Source: Elioraea tepidiphila DSM 17972 (lineage in GTDB: Bacteria; Pseudomonadota; Alphaproteobacteria; Acetobacterales; Acetobacteraceae). Taken from it: 64,000 nt of DNA. Shown here one piece after another: positions 34,657 through 44,222 of this stretch; position 1 is the first letter of the stretch; each line of letters starts with the position of its first letter. The translations under genes and the position numbers were made by a program. The stretch spans positions 1 to 64,000 of the forward strand of contig NZ_KB899924.1 in NCBI RefSeq assembly GCF_000378465.1. Reading direction: 5' to 3'. The notes beneath the pieces are model-generated. The model worked only from the letters and a program-made list of their open reading frames with translations. It was not told the DNA's origin and did no database searches.

Positions 34657-36660
34657 GTGGCGAACGACCAAGCACCCCGGGGCACGGCCCGGCCACAGCG
34701 CAGGAGCGCGGAGTGGAGTCGACCCGATCTCGCCGGCGAAGGCGAGATCGACGTCAACGCGATCAGCGCCAAGGCGGAGATCCGCGGCGAGACCCGAAAT
34801 CCCGCTGGGACCTGGGTACCGATCATCCGCGTGGTCGGCATCGCCTCGTCGCTGTTCCACTTCTACACCGCGGGCTATCGGCCGCTGCCCGCGCTGGAGC
34901 AGAGGCCGATCCACCTCGCGGTGATGCTGTTCCTCTGCTTCCTGCTCTATCCCGCGACCTCGTGCGGCAAGGACCGCCAGCCGAGCGCACTGGATGTCGT
35001 GCTCGCGGTGGTCGGCGCCGCGACCTCGGTCTATCTCGCGGTGATCTACGAGGACTTCGTGCTGCGCGGCGGCATGCCGACCCAGACCGACATCATCGTC
35101 GGCACGCTGTTCTGCATCATCGTGGCGGAAGCGGCGCGCCGCACCATGGGAATGTTCCTGCTGGTGCTGGCGGCGATCTTCATCGGCTACCTGTTCGTCG
35201 GACCCTGGCTGCCCGACATCCTCGCCCATGGCGGCTTCGGCTTTCGCCGCGTGATCCGCCACATGTACATGTCCACCGAGGGCGTCTACGGCATCGCGCT
35301 CGGCGTCTCGGCGACCTATGTCTACCTCTTCATCCTTTTCGGCGCGTTCCTGCAACAATCCGGCACGACCAGCTTCTTCACCAACATCGCCTTCGCCGCC
35401 GCCGGACATTCGCCGGGCGGGCCGGCCAAGGTCGGTGTGATCGCCAGCGCGCTGATGGGCACGATCCAGGGTTCGTCGGCGGCGAACGTGGCCTCGACGG
35501 GCGTGTTCACCATTCCGCTGATGATGCGGCTGGGTTTCCGAGGCTACTACGCGGCGGCGGTCGAGGCGGTGGCCTCGTGCGGCGGGCAGTTCCTGCCTCC
35601 GGTGATGGGCGCCTCGGCCTTCATCATGGCCGAGTATCTCCAGATGCCCTACGCGCAGGTTGCGGCAGGGGCCATGCTGCCCGCGATCCTCTATTACGCC
35701 GCCGTCTATCTGCAGGTGCATCTGCGCGCGGTGAAGGTGGGGATGGAGGGGCTGCCGCGGAACCGCCTGCCGAAGGTGAAGCGCGTGCTGCTCCGCCAGG
35801 GCCATCTCGTGATCCCGATCTTCGTGCTGATCGGGATGCTGATCATGGGCTTCACCGCCCTGTTCGCGGCCTTCTTCTCGATCCTGACCGTGATCGCGGT
35901 CAGCGCGTTCAGGCGCGAGACGCGCATGAACCTCGGCAAGATCTTGGCCGCGCTCGAGGCCGGTGCGCGCAACACCGTCTCGACCGCGATCGCCTGCGCG
36001 GGTGTCGGCTTCATCGTCGGCAGTGTCGGGCTTTCCGGGATCGGGCTGCTGTTCACCCAGTCGATCATCGGGCTCGCGCAGGGCGAGCTGCTGCCGGCGA
36101 TCCTGCTCGCGGCAGGGTGCTCGCTGTTCCTCAGCTTCGGTCTGCCGACCACCTCGGTCTACATCATCACCGCGACCCTGGTCGCGCCGAGCCTCGCGCA
36201 GCTGGGCGTGCCGCCGCTCGTCGCCCACCTGTTCTGCTACTACTGGGGTGGGGTGTCGGCGATCACGCCGCCGGTGGCGCTCGCCGCCTATGTCGGCGCC
36301 GGCATCGCGGGCGCGCCTGTGATGAAGACGGGCTTCACGGCGATGCGGCTCGGCATGGCCGCCTATCTCGTGCCGTTCATCTATGTCTACTGGCCCGCGC
36401 TGGTGATGTGGCACGAGGCGCCGCTCCATCGCGTCGTCCTCGCGTTGATCGGGGGTGCGGTGGGTGTGTTCTGCATGGGCGCGATCGGCGAGCGCTACAT
36501 CACGCGCGAGCTGCCCTGGACGCAGATGGCCCTGCTGGCGATCGCGATCGTGGCGGTGATGCATCCCGCGGCGATCGCCAACGTGCTCGCGGTGGCGATC
36601 GCGCTCGGGGTCGGTGCCTGGGAATGGCGCGCGCGGCCATCACCTGTGAAGGCGAGCTGA
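34657..36660 (+). CDS. TRAP transporter fused permease (DctQM type)
   Basis: A 667-residue membrane protein combining the small (4 TM) and large (12 TM) TRAP subunits, the form normally paired with TAXI binding proteins. The N-terminal about 55 residues are soluble. The small-subunit part spans about 60-180 (LAVMLFLCFLLYPATSC, LDVVLAVVGAATSVYLAVI). The large-subunit part has the conserved GHSPGGPAKVGVIASALMGT and SSAANVASTGVFTIPLM (about 250-290), ASCGGQFLPPVMGASAFIMA, LSFGLPTTSVYIITATLVAP and YYWGGVSAITPPVALAAYVG. It uses a Na+ or H+ gradient. It starts with GTG; no close Shine-Dalgarno is obvious. Confidence 0.93.
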   Translation: MANDQAPRGTARPQRRSAEWSRPDLAGEGEIDVNAISAKAEIRGETRNPAGTWVPIIRVVGIASSLFHFYTAGYRPLPALEQRPIHLAVMLFLCFLLYPATSCGKDRQPSALDVVLAVVGAATSVYLAVIYEDFVLRGGMPTQTDIIVGTLFCIIVAEAARRTMGMFLLVLAAIFIGYLFVGPWLPDILAHGGFGFRRVIRHMYMSTEGVYGIALGVSATYVYLFILFGAFLQQSGTTSFFTNIAFAAAGHSPGGPAKVGVIASALMGTIQGSSAANVASTGVFTIPLMMRLGFRGYYAAAVEAVASCGGQFLPPVMGASAFIMAEYLQMPYAQVAAGAMLPAILYYAAVYLQVHLRAVKVGMEGLPRNRLPKVKRVLLRQGHLVIPIFVLIGMLIMGFTALFAAFFSILTVIAVSAFRRETRMNLGKILAALEAGARNTVSTAIACAGVGFIVGSVGLSGIGLLFTQSIIGLAQGELLPAILLAAGCSLFLSFGLPTTSVYIITATLVAPSLAQLGVPPLVAHLFCYYWGGVSAITPPVALAAYVGAGIAGAPVMKTGFTAMRLGMAAYLVPFIYVYWPALVMWHEAPLHRVVLALIGGAVGVFCMGAIGERYITRELPWTQMALLAIAIVAVMHPAAIANVLAVAIALGVGAWEWRARPSPVKAS

Positions 36661-36693
36661 CGAGCCCACCGACGCGATCGACGCCTCTTCCGT

Positions 36694-36963
36694 TCATGCT
36701 CTCGCGCCGGCGCGGTGGCCCTCGCGAGTGGCGGAGAGCTTTGGGCGCGGTGCCAGCTCATCGCCGGCGGCGCGATCGGCCACGATCTCAATGCCACGAG
36801 ACACCAAGCGCCGTTCGATTCCCTGGGTGGCGATCCCCGGGCTGTCGCGTGCGATCACTTCCCGCGGCATGGCGAGCACCACGCGCTGGGAACGTTCGAC
36901 GACGAACTCCGCCGCGGCAGAGGTGGCGGGAGCCAGGTGCATGTCGCGGAGCACGGCTGCCAC
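36694..36963 (-). CDS. uncharacterised small ORF
   Basis: An 89-codon frame starting with GTG (an internal ATG lies 7 codons on). Third positions are strongly G/C, as in real genes here. The sequence begins VAAVLRDMHLAPATSAAAEF and contains VLAMPREVIARDSPGIATQG. It resembles no family I recognise. It is the only candidate in the 438 bases between the TRAP permease and the propeller/AbfB gene. The opposite strand also has an open frame, so this could be chance in GC-rich DNA. Confidence 0.3.
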   Translation of the reverse strand: MAAVLRDMHLAPATSAAAEFVVERSQRVVLAMPREVIARDSPGIATQGIERRLVSRGIEIVADRAAGDELAPRPKLSATREGHRAGARA

Positions 36964-37098
36964 GCACCGCAGCCGCGCCGGGTAGCCTGAACCCGCGCAT
37001 CCGCCTGCCAGTGACGGGCGCGTGGACGGAAGGGACCGGGCTCGATGGGCGCCGCGCCGCGTCAGACGGCTCGGGCCCTGGGCCGGCGGCCGTGCCCA

Positions 37099-39575
37099 TC
37101 ACGGTGCGGCCCAGCGCGGCGGCTGGAGGCGGAAGGTCGCATCGCGCGCAAACGCGGCGTCCTCGCCACGCTCGAGATAGAGAAGGCCGCTGCGGTGGCG
37201 CAGGAAGTGGCCAGGATAGTTCTCGGACTCGAACGAGACCAGCGACAGATCGGCGAGTCCGCGCCTCCGGCGGAACGTCGCATCGGCGCGGAGCGTCGCG
37301 TCGCTGCCGCGCGCCGCCAGAACCACCTCGAAATTGCGGTGGCGCAAGAAGTAGCCGGGAACGTTGACCGCCTCGAAGCTGATCGCCGTTCCCGAGGCGA
37401 GGCCGGGCATCAGGCGGAAGGTGGCGTCCTTCCGATCGAGCTCCGACGCGACGGGGGTTACCTTGGCCCGGAAGTCCTGATGCCGGACAAAACGGCCGGG
37501 TGCCGTCAGCGGTTCAAGCGAACCGCGCTCGACCGCGGGCGCGAGATCGGATGAGGCGAGCACCAGCGCCTCGGCGTCACTCCACATCTCTCCGATCCTT
37601 GTCCGCCGGTGGGTCCAGACATCACCCGCACGCAGCATCACACGCCCGCGCCCCGTGCTGGCCTTGCTCTCGAAGGCGATGCTGGCCGTCGTGCGATGCT
37701 CCGCCGTGACATCCAACCAGTACCAGACCTGATAATCGCCAAATCCGAGCGTTTGCACCGCTGCCAAGCCCAGGTACGCGGTGTCGCCGAAGCGCGCGCC
37801 GGCGCGCCATTGCCCATCCTGCCAGTCGCGCCAGTAGTGCTGGAGCTGGGTCCCTTCGATGACGAAGACTTCGTAGTTGTGCAGGGCGGCAGGTGCGTGG
37901 TTCTGGAACACGGCTGGCGGGAAGCGGACGTTCGTCCCGAAGGTCGCGCCCTTGCGCCATGTGCCCTCATGCGGGCTGCACCAGTAGTGCTGTACCCGGC
38001 CGTTCTCGACGACGAACACCTCATAGTTACCGTTGCAGCGGTTCTGGAACGCCGCTGGCGCCGATCGAACATCGGTGCCGAAGCGACCGCCCTTGCGCCA
38101 CGTTCCGCCCTTCCAGATCCGCGAGTAGTGCTGAACGGCGCCATCCTCCACCACGAACACCTCGTAGTTGAACCTGAAATCCCAATGCCCTAGGGAGTTC
38201 TGGAAGGCTGCCGCGCCAAGGGTGACGTTCCTGCCGATCCGCGCAGCCCGGCGCCACGTGCCGTCGTTCCAGCTTCGCCAGTAATGGGCGAGGGTTCCCT
38301 CCTCGACCACGAACACCTCGTAGTTGAACTCACTCGGCGCGGCCCGGTTCTGGAACGCCGCGGGCGCGGAGCGGACCTGGAAACCGAGGCGGTCACCAAG
38401 CCGCCACGCCTGATCGCGCGCCCCGCGCCAGTAGTGCCGCACCTGATCGTCGACCCAGGCGAACAGCTCGACGTTGAACAGGCTTGCCGGCGCGCGGTTG
38501 AGGAAGACAGCGGGGGCGGAGCCGACGACCCCGACCGCCGCAGGCCCGACGCGACGCCAGGCGCCATCGTGCCAGCGTCGCACATGGTGTGTCACACTGC
38601 CGCCTTGCCCCACCACGAACACCTGATAGTCGTATTCCCCGGCGCCGGCGTCGGACGGCAGCAGGCGCACCCGGCTCTCCGGGTCGACGTCGGTGTTGCC
38701 GGTCTCGCAGTCCGTCAGGCACAGGCTCGACGCGTTCACGACCCGCACGCTGCAGTGGCTGACGTGGTCCAGCCGCCAGAGCGCGGAGCGGTCCGGCGGA
38801 CGATCGGTCACGCCGCGCACCGCGCCCGTCTCGGCCTCGCCGACGAGATGCGCGGCACCGAACGCGGAACGAACCGTAAACCACCCGATCGGATAATCAG
38901 CGAGCAGGAACTCGCGGAGATACTCGTTCGCGCGCCAGACCGTCTCGATGACCGACCGGTCCGCTGCGTTGGCCGCGAGCTTGCCCTGGCTGTAGCGCCA
39001 GAGCGGCAGGCGCGGCTCACCGGAGAACACGGGCGGCCCGAGCAGCATCTGATTGTGGGCAGCGGCGCGTTCGAACAGGCTGCGGTTCTCCTGGAGCACG
39101 CTCGCCCAGTTCGGCTTCTCGGGTCGGTAGAGCTGGCCAACCTGCGCATCCTGCAGAGTCGCTGTCGCGAGCAGCGGAACGCCAAGATTGTAGGCCACAG
39201 CGACCAGGGCCGCGGAGCGCGCATCCGGCCCTTCGATGCGGCGCTCCATCTTCGCCAGACATCGCTCCAGGCCGCTGATGAGATCGTCGAGCAGATCCGG
39301 ATCCTTCAGGCCGATATACCGCGCGTAGGTTCGCGCGAATCCGTCCATATCTGCCGCCAGATCCTGCGCCTGCGCGTCGTAGAAGGCGCGAATGATCTGC
39401 TGTACTGCCTGCTGGATCAGCTCTGCCGTACTCGGGTCTGGAAAAACACCTTCTTCAGCGCGTCATACGCCTTGCTCAGAAACGATGCAGCTTCGAACGC
39501 CAGGCTGATGGCCTTGTATTCCGTCGACTTCTTGACCTCGTCGATCCAGTCGCTGAGCGAGGTTGGCTCGGGCAT
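37099..39575 (-). pseudogene. helical domain + propeller-like repeats + AbfB beta-trefoil protein, frameshifted
   Basis: Two frames make one protein of about 825 residues. The first starts at ATG 39575 (MPEPTSLSDW...LKKVFF) and stops at 39417. After the T5 run at 39442-39446 the other frame continues naturally as PDPSTAELIQQAVQQIIRAF and runs to 37099. A single missing T would restore one frame. The downstream part alone could start at ATG 39348 (749 aa). From that ATG: a helical region, about 1-180; six repeats of 45-50 residues, about 239-535, with consensus NYEVFVVEDG..QHYWR.W..GTWR and SAPAAFQNR; then three beta-trefoil units, about 605-743, with GYFLRHRNF and GHFLRHRSG, typical of AbfB/CBM42 arabinose-binding modules. 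There is no signal peptide. Sugar binding is inferred from the fold family. It may be a genuine mutation, an assembly error or a slippage site. Confidence 0.7.
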
Positions 39576-39711
39576 GAATGGGCTCCCGCGTCTGCCGTCC
39601 TGCCGCCGGCAGGAGCCGCGCTACCGCCGGGACGGACCGCAACGGCAAGGATAGCCAGCCGTTTCGTCGCGCTCAATCAATGATCGGAGATCGCCTGAAG
39701 CCCGCAACGAC

Positions 39712-40188
39712 CTAACGCGCCGCCCCGAAGATCGGGTGCTCGACACGGTCCCCCACCCGGATGCCGAGCCGCTCGGCCGTACCGGCCGCAAGCTCCAGCG
39801 TCGCGCGCACGGGACCGCGGCTGTCGATCGGCGCGAGGCTGTAGGGCACGGTGCGCTCGGCGATCCGGTGCACCCGCCCCTCCTGGGTGATGAACAGCAT
39901 GTCGAGCGAGGCGATGGTGTTGCGCATCCACATGCTCGACTCGCGCGGCGCACCCCAGTCGAACAGCATCCCGCCATCCGCCGGCACCGAAGGGCGGAAC
40001 ATCAGCCCGACGGTCTGCTGCTGGGCCGTGCGCGCGACCTCGACGCGGAAGCGGTGCCGCGTGCCGTCACGCGTGACGATGACGAGATCCTCGAGCGGCT
40101 CGATCACCGGCTGCGGCCCGGTCTGCGCGCGCGCCCCCGCGAGGGGCAGCGAAGCGGCGAACAGGGCGACGAGGCGGCGGCGGCGCAT
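39712..40188 (-). CDS. DUF192 family exported protein
   Basis: A 158-residue protein with signal peptide MRRRRLVALFAASLPLAGARA and a DUF192 domain. Motifs are RTAQQQTVGLMFRPSVPADG, GMLFDWGAPRESSMWMRNT and LDMLFITQEGRVHRI, ending with ERLGIRVGDRVEHPIFG. The MFR..MWMRNT..LDMLF pattern is the family core. The function is unknown; many members are secreted or periplasmic. ATG 40188 gives a compact signal; an upstream in-frame start at 40203 also exists. It is downstream of dabA on the same strand, separated by 39 bases. Confidence 0.88.
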   Translation of the reverse strand: MRRRRLVALFAASLPLAGARAQTGPQPVIEPLEDLVIVTRDGTRHRFRVEVARTAQQQTVGLMFRPSVPADGGMLFDWGAPRESSMWMRNTIASLDMLFITQEGRVHRIAERTVPYSLAPIDSRGPVRATLELAAGTAERLGIRVGDRVEHPIFGAAR

Positions 40189-40227
40189 GCCCTCCGTTAG
40201 CACGCGCTGCCCCGCGGCGCGAAGCGC

Positions 40228-42663
40228 TTACCCGAAGGGCCGCGCCTCCCACGCGAGCCCGCCCCGATAGCGCGCCGCCACGCCGCCCGCATCGTCGAGC
40301 GCGAACAGGTGCAGCCAGCCATGGTCGGCGAGCGCGCGCAGCCCGTCGTGTTTCGCGAGCACGCCGTCGATCGCCTCGACCGGCGCGGCAACGAACACGG
40401 AGAGCCGGAGCGGTTCGTGCACCAGCCGCCGGCCGTCGTGCACCGACTGGAACGGCAGGCCAGGCCGAAGGTCTCCGCCATTGCCGAGGGCGACGCCGAC
40501 CCGCGCGGTCACGTTGTGCAGGACCTTGTCGCCGCTGCCGAGGGCGGCGTTGTCCACCGACGACCCGTAGTACTGAAGGTTGATCCAGGAGGCGACGATC
40601 ACCGGCGCGGTGAGGATCAACTCCAACACCGACCGGTCGCGGTCCGCGCGATGGTCGTAGCTGTGCAGGAACACCCTGCCGTCGAGCACGGCCTGCCGCG
40701 TCAGGGCGCGCGGGGCGGCGATGAAGGCGGCATTGCCGGCGAGGCCCCATTCCGGCCGCACCTCGGCCCAGTCGCGGCCGCGCCGGCGCACCGCGCGGTC
40801 GATCCCTTGGCCCGGGGCGAGGCCGAGCGCGCCCGCCCGTTCCGCCCGCGCACGGCTGCCGGCGGCGGCGAGCGCCGCGCGCAGGCGTTGCAGGGCTTCA
40901 AGGTGCGGTACCGACAGCGGCCGCTCCTCGAACACCACGACATCATCCGTGGTGGTGTCGTGCAGCCCGGCGAGGAACACGGTGTCCTCGGGGATGGCGA
41001 TGCCGCGGCCGGCGAGGCCGACCCGCACGGCCGGATCGTTCAGCACCGCGGCAGCGACCTGCGCATTGGCCTCGCCGGTATGACCGCCGCAGGCGCCGCA
41101 ATCGAGCGATGCGGCGTGCGGGTTGTTGGTCGTGCCCGCACCGTGGCCGACCAGCAGCACCAGCGGGGCGAACCCCTCGGTCAGCGACATCGCGCGCAGA
41201 ACCGCCTCGGCCGCGTCGATCCGGGCCGCGGTCGCGAGACCGCTCCGGCCGGCCGGGCCGTGACCCGGCGCGATCGTCGGCGCGAAGGCCGAGGTCAGCG
41301 GCGGCGCGGGTGGCGCGAACCCCGCGCGCAGCAGCCTGGCGGCATAGGTGACGCCCAGGCTTTCCACGAAGGGGAACGCGGAGACCATGCCCGAGCGGAA
41401 CGCCGCCCAGGCGGCGGCGAGACGCTGGCGCAGGCCGAGGCGGGCGCGGGCGGCGGACTCGTCGGCACCCGGCGCCACCGTCTCGCAAATCCGCACCGCC
41501 GGCGCGAGCAGGACCGGGCACTGCGCCCGCGCCCGACCGCCGCCGAACGGCGTCACCTCGATGGCGAAGCCGAAGAACCCGGCGAAGCCGAGCGTCTCGA
41601 CCCCTGGCGCAACGGCTTCCAGCGCACGACGGAACACCTCGGAGCGGACGTCGATGCAGAACACCGCCTGCGCCTCCGCGCGCCCGCGCGCCGGGCCGGC
41701 ATGGCCGAGGCCCCGCGCGAGACGCCGCTGGAAGGCGACCTCCGCCGCCTCGAGCAGGACGAGATCGACGCTGCGGTCCGCGTCCGCCACCGCCTCGCCG
41801 TAGCGCCGCAGCGCCGTCCTCCAGGCACGCGCGGCCGGGGGCGGCGCGCAGTCGAGCGCCGCCGCCTCCGCTGCGAGACGCACCGCAAGCAGTTCCTTCA
41901 GTTCGGCCGAAGGCTCCCCGCGCAGCCGCGCGGTCCAGTCCCGCTGCCGGAGGTAGCCCGCCCAGCCTGCGAGATCGGCGAGCGCGCGGTGCATCAGGTT
42001 GGTCGTTGCGGACCCGGTCACGCCCAGGCGATCGCAGGCGGCGGCGATCGCCGCGAGAGGTTCCGCGGGCAGTGCCGCCAGGGCCGCGCGGAAGCCCGCC
42101 AGCCCGGCGCGCTCCGGCGCCCGGTCGTGCATCGCCGCGGCACGCCAGGCCGCGTAGAGCGGCCGGTCCCGCCACGGCATGCGCCACCCCGCCTGCCCGG
42201 CATCGCAGTAGGCGGCGCACCAGTGCGCGATCCGATCGGCGAGCAGCCGTGGCGGCAGCCCGGCGTGCTCGGCGAGCAGGTCGGAAACGAGCGGCAGGGG
42301 CTCCGGCAGCGGTGGCGCCTCCGCCGATGCCGCGGCGATGATCCCGTCCGGCTCCGCTGCCATGCCGAGGCGCGCGAGCGCCGTCGCGATGTCCTCGCGC
42401 GTGATGGCACCCGCCGCGATCCGTCCCTGCCAGTAGCGGCGCGGCATGAGCATCCGCGCGCCCGCCGTCACCGCCATCGCCGGGACCGCCGCCGGGAAGG
42501 GCAGATCGGCGACGCCGAGGAACGGGTTGACGGCGACGAAGCTGTCGAGCGGCCAGAGGGGCGCGATGCGCGAACAGGCGGTCTCGACCGCCCGGTCGAG
42601 GGCGAGGGCGGTCTCCTCCTCGGACTCAGCCGAGAGGGTCGGCGCGAAGGTCACGGCGTCCAT
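40228..42663 (-). CDS. dabA: inorganic carbon transporter subunit DabA (DUF2309)
   Basis: An 811-residue protein of the UPF0753/DUF2309 family. DabA is a distant relative of beta-carbonic anhydrases. With the membrane partner DabB it forms an energy-coupled system that converts CO2 to bicarbonate in the cytosol. The zinc site is intact: Cys336 and Asp338 in AVFCIDVRSE, and His507 and Cys522 in VGHGAGTTNNPHAASLDCGA. The spacing of the last two (15 residues) matches the characterised Halothiobacillus protein. The N-terminal PLWPLDSFVAVNPFLG is the family opening. ATG 42663 lies inside the dabB end (13-base overlap). A much longer open frame upstream is antisense or shadow sequence over dabB. 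Confidence 0.93.
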   Translation of the reverse strand: MDAVTFAPTLSAESEEETALALDRAVETACSRIAPLWPLDSFVAVNPFLGVADLPFPAAVPAMAVTAGARMLMPRRYWQGRIAAGAITREDIATALARLGMAAEPDGIIAAASAEAPPLPEPLPLVSDLLAEHAGLPPRLLADRIAHWCAAYCDAGQAGWRMPWRDRPLYAAWRAAAMHDRAPERAGLAGFRAALAALPAEPLAAIAAACDRLGVTGSATTNLMHRALADLAGWAGYLRQRDWTARLRGEPSAELKELLAVRLAAEAAALDCAPPPAARAWRTALRRYGEAVADADRSVDLVLLEAAEVAFQRRLARGLGHAGPARGRAEAQAVFCIDVRSEVFRRALEAVAPGVETLGFAGFFGFAIEVTPFGGGRARAQCPVLLAPAVRICETVAPGADESAARARLGLRQRLAAAWAAFRSGMVSAFPFVESLGVTYAARLLRAGFAPPAPPLTSAFAPTIAPGHGPAGRSGLATAARIDAAEAVLRAMSLTEGFAPLVLLVGHGAGTTNNPHAASLDCGACGGHTGEANAQVAAAVLNDPAVRVGLAGRGIAIPEDTVFLAGLHDTTTDDVVVFEERPLSVPHLEALQRLRAALAAAGSRARAERAGALGLAPGQGIDRAVRRRGRDWAEVRPEWGLAGNAAFIAAPRALTRQAVLDGRVFLHSYDHRADRDRSVLELILTAPVIVASWINLQYYGSSVDNAALGSGDKVLHNVTARVGVALGNGGDLRPGLPFQSVHDGRRLVHEPLRLSVFVAAPVEAIDGVLAKHDGLRALADHGWLHLFALDDAGGVAARYRGGLAWEARPFG

Positions 42664-44222
42664 GCGGCAGGCTCCTTGGCGGCGGGAAGCAGCAGGCGGC
42701 GGGCGAGGCGGTTCGCCAGCACGTCGAGATAGAGGCCCGAGGCGAGATGCACGTAGGCGGCCTGCCAGCGCGGGTCGGCGGCGCGATGGGGCAGCTCGGC
42801 CTGGCCGAGCACGAGCAATGCGGCGGCGAGGCCGAGGGCGGCCGCGACGACCGCCGCGACCGGGCCGCCGGGGCCGACAGGCACCACCTCGGCGAGCAGC
42901 AGGGCGGCGGCGGTCTGGGCAACGACGAAACCGAGCGCGACCGCGGCGGCGATCGCGACGCCGCGCGCCAGGGCCGCCCGATCCGACCCGCCCGCCGAGG
43001 CGTGCCAGACCAGATGCACGAGGCCGAAGGCCAGGACGAGACCGAACAGCACCGGCCCGGGCGCGGCGATCGGATCGACGCCGAGCACGGCGGCGCCGCC
43101 GAGCACCGCGAGCGCCGCGACACCGAGCCACAGCGCGAGCCGGGCCGGCCGGCGCGGCGCCTCGGTCCATGCGGCCGGCTCGCGCACCACCGACCCGGCG
43201 GCGAGGAAGGCGTAGGCCTTGTAGAGCCCGTGCGCGACGATGTGCAGGAAGGCGGCGTGGAACGCCCCGAGGCCGCATTGCAGGGTCATGAACCCCATCT
43301 GAGCGATGGTGGACCAGGCGAGCGCGACCTTGACCCCGGTTTGCGCCTGCATCACGGCCGCGCCGAACAGCGCGGTCGCGGCGCCGAACGCGGCGAGCAG
43401 CAGCAGCACCGGGTCGCTGAGCAGCACGACATCGGCAAGGCGGATGACCAGGTAGCCACCGGCGTTGACGATGCCCGCATGCAGCAGGGCCGAAACCGGC
43501 GTCGGCGTCTCCATGACCTCCGGCACCCAGACGTGGAACGGCGCCTGGGCCGACTTGATCACGGCGGCGAGGGCGATCTGCACCGCGGCGACGGCGAGCC
43601 CATCCGGCACGACGCCGCTGGCCCCGGCCTGCCGCGCCGCAGCCAGCACAGCCTCGAGCGAGGTCGCGCCGATGCTGCTCGCCAGGATCGCGATGGCGAC
43701 GATCAGGCAGAGATCGCCCAGTCGGCTGAGCACGAACTTCTTGCGCGCGGCGAGCTGCGCCTGCGTTCGTTCCGGGAAGAAGACCAGCAGCCGATGCAGG
43801 GCGAGACTCGTGGCGATCCAGGCGGCCGCGAGCAGCACCAGGTCGCCGGCGACGACAAGAACCTGCACCGCGCCGACGGTCAGCGCGAGATCCGCGAGGA
43901 AGGCGTCGCGCCGCGGGTGTCCGTCCAGATAGGTGCGGCTGTAGCGCAGCACGACGAGGCCGAGCCCCGCGACCAGCAGCAGCATGGTCGCCGACAGCGC
44001 ATCGAGCCGCGCGAGCCGCGCCGCCGCGCCCTGCGTGCCGTCCGCGCCGGCCAGCAGTGCCACGGCGGCCGCGAGCGCGCCGGCGAGGGCGACCCACCCT
44101 GCGGCCGGCGCCAGCACGCCGAGGAGCGGTCGGCCGCCGGCGGCGCGACGCGGCAGGAGGGCCACGGCGACGCAGACGAGCGGGCCGATCAGAGCGAGCA
44201 GGCTGGGCAAGGCATCGGGCAT
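42651..44222 (-). CDS. dabB: inorganic carbon transporter membrane subunit DabB
   Basis: A 523-residue proton-conducting membrane protein of the NuoL/MrpA family, with about 14 helices. Core motifs are FVLSRLGDLCLIVAIAILAS, AVIKSAQAPFHVWVPEVMET, TPVSALLHAGIVNAGGYLVI (about 250-269, with the conserved lysine and histidine) and MGFMTLQCGLGAFHAAFLHI. In Dab systems this subunit is thought to couple a cation gradient to CO2 hydration by DabA. It is the first gene of the operon, divergent from the LysR gene. The C-terminal tail is shorter than in NuoL, lacking the long lateral helix, as expected for DabB. Confidence 0.92.
   Translation of the reverse strand: MPDALPSLLALIGPLVCVAVALLPRRAAGGRPLLGVLAPAAGWVALAGALAAAVALLAGADGTQGAAARLARLDALSATMLLLVAGLGLVVLRYSRTYLDGHPRRDAFLADLALTVGAVQVLVVAGDLVLLAAAWIATSLALHRLLVFFPERTQAQLAARKKFVLSRLGDLCLIVAIAILASSIGATSLEAVLAAARQAGASGVVPDGLAVAAVQIALAAVIKSAQAPFHVWVPEVMETPTPVSALLHAGIVNAGGYLVIRLADVVLLSDPVLLLLAAFGAATALFGAAVMQAQTGVKVALAWSTIAQMGFMTLQCGLGAFHAAFLHIVAHGLYKAYAFLAAGSVVREPAAWTEAPRRPARLALWLGVAALAVLGGAAVLGVDPIAAPGPVLFGLVLAFGLVHLVWHASAGGSDRAALARGVAIAAAVALGFVVAQTAAALLLAEVVPVGPGGPVAAVVAAALGLAAALLVLGQAELPHRAADPRWQAAYVHLASGLYLDVLANRLARRLLLPAAKEPAAWTP

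Noticed and set aside
36715-36990. Plus-strand 91-codon frame in the gap after the TRAP permease
   Set aside because: It overlaps the better-looking minus-strand frame, has a His/Gly/Arg-skewed sequence and lacks a ribosome-binding site.
39417-39446. Programmed -1 frameshift in the propeller/AbfB gene
   Set aside because: The site reads G TTT TTC rather than a full X XXY YYZ heptamer, and no clear downstream structure was seen; a lost T or sequencing error is simpler.
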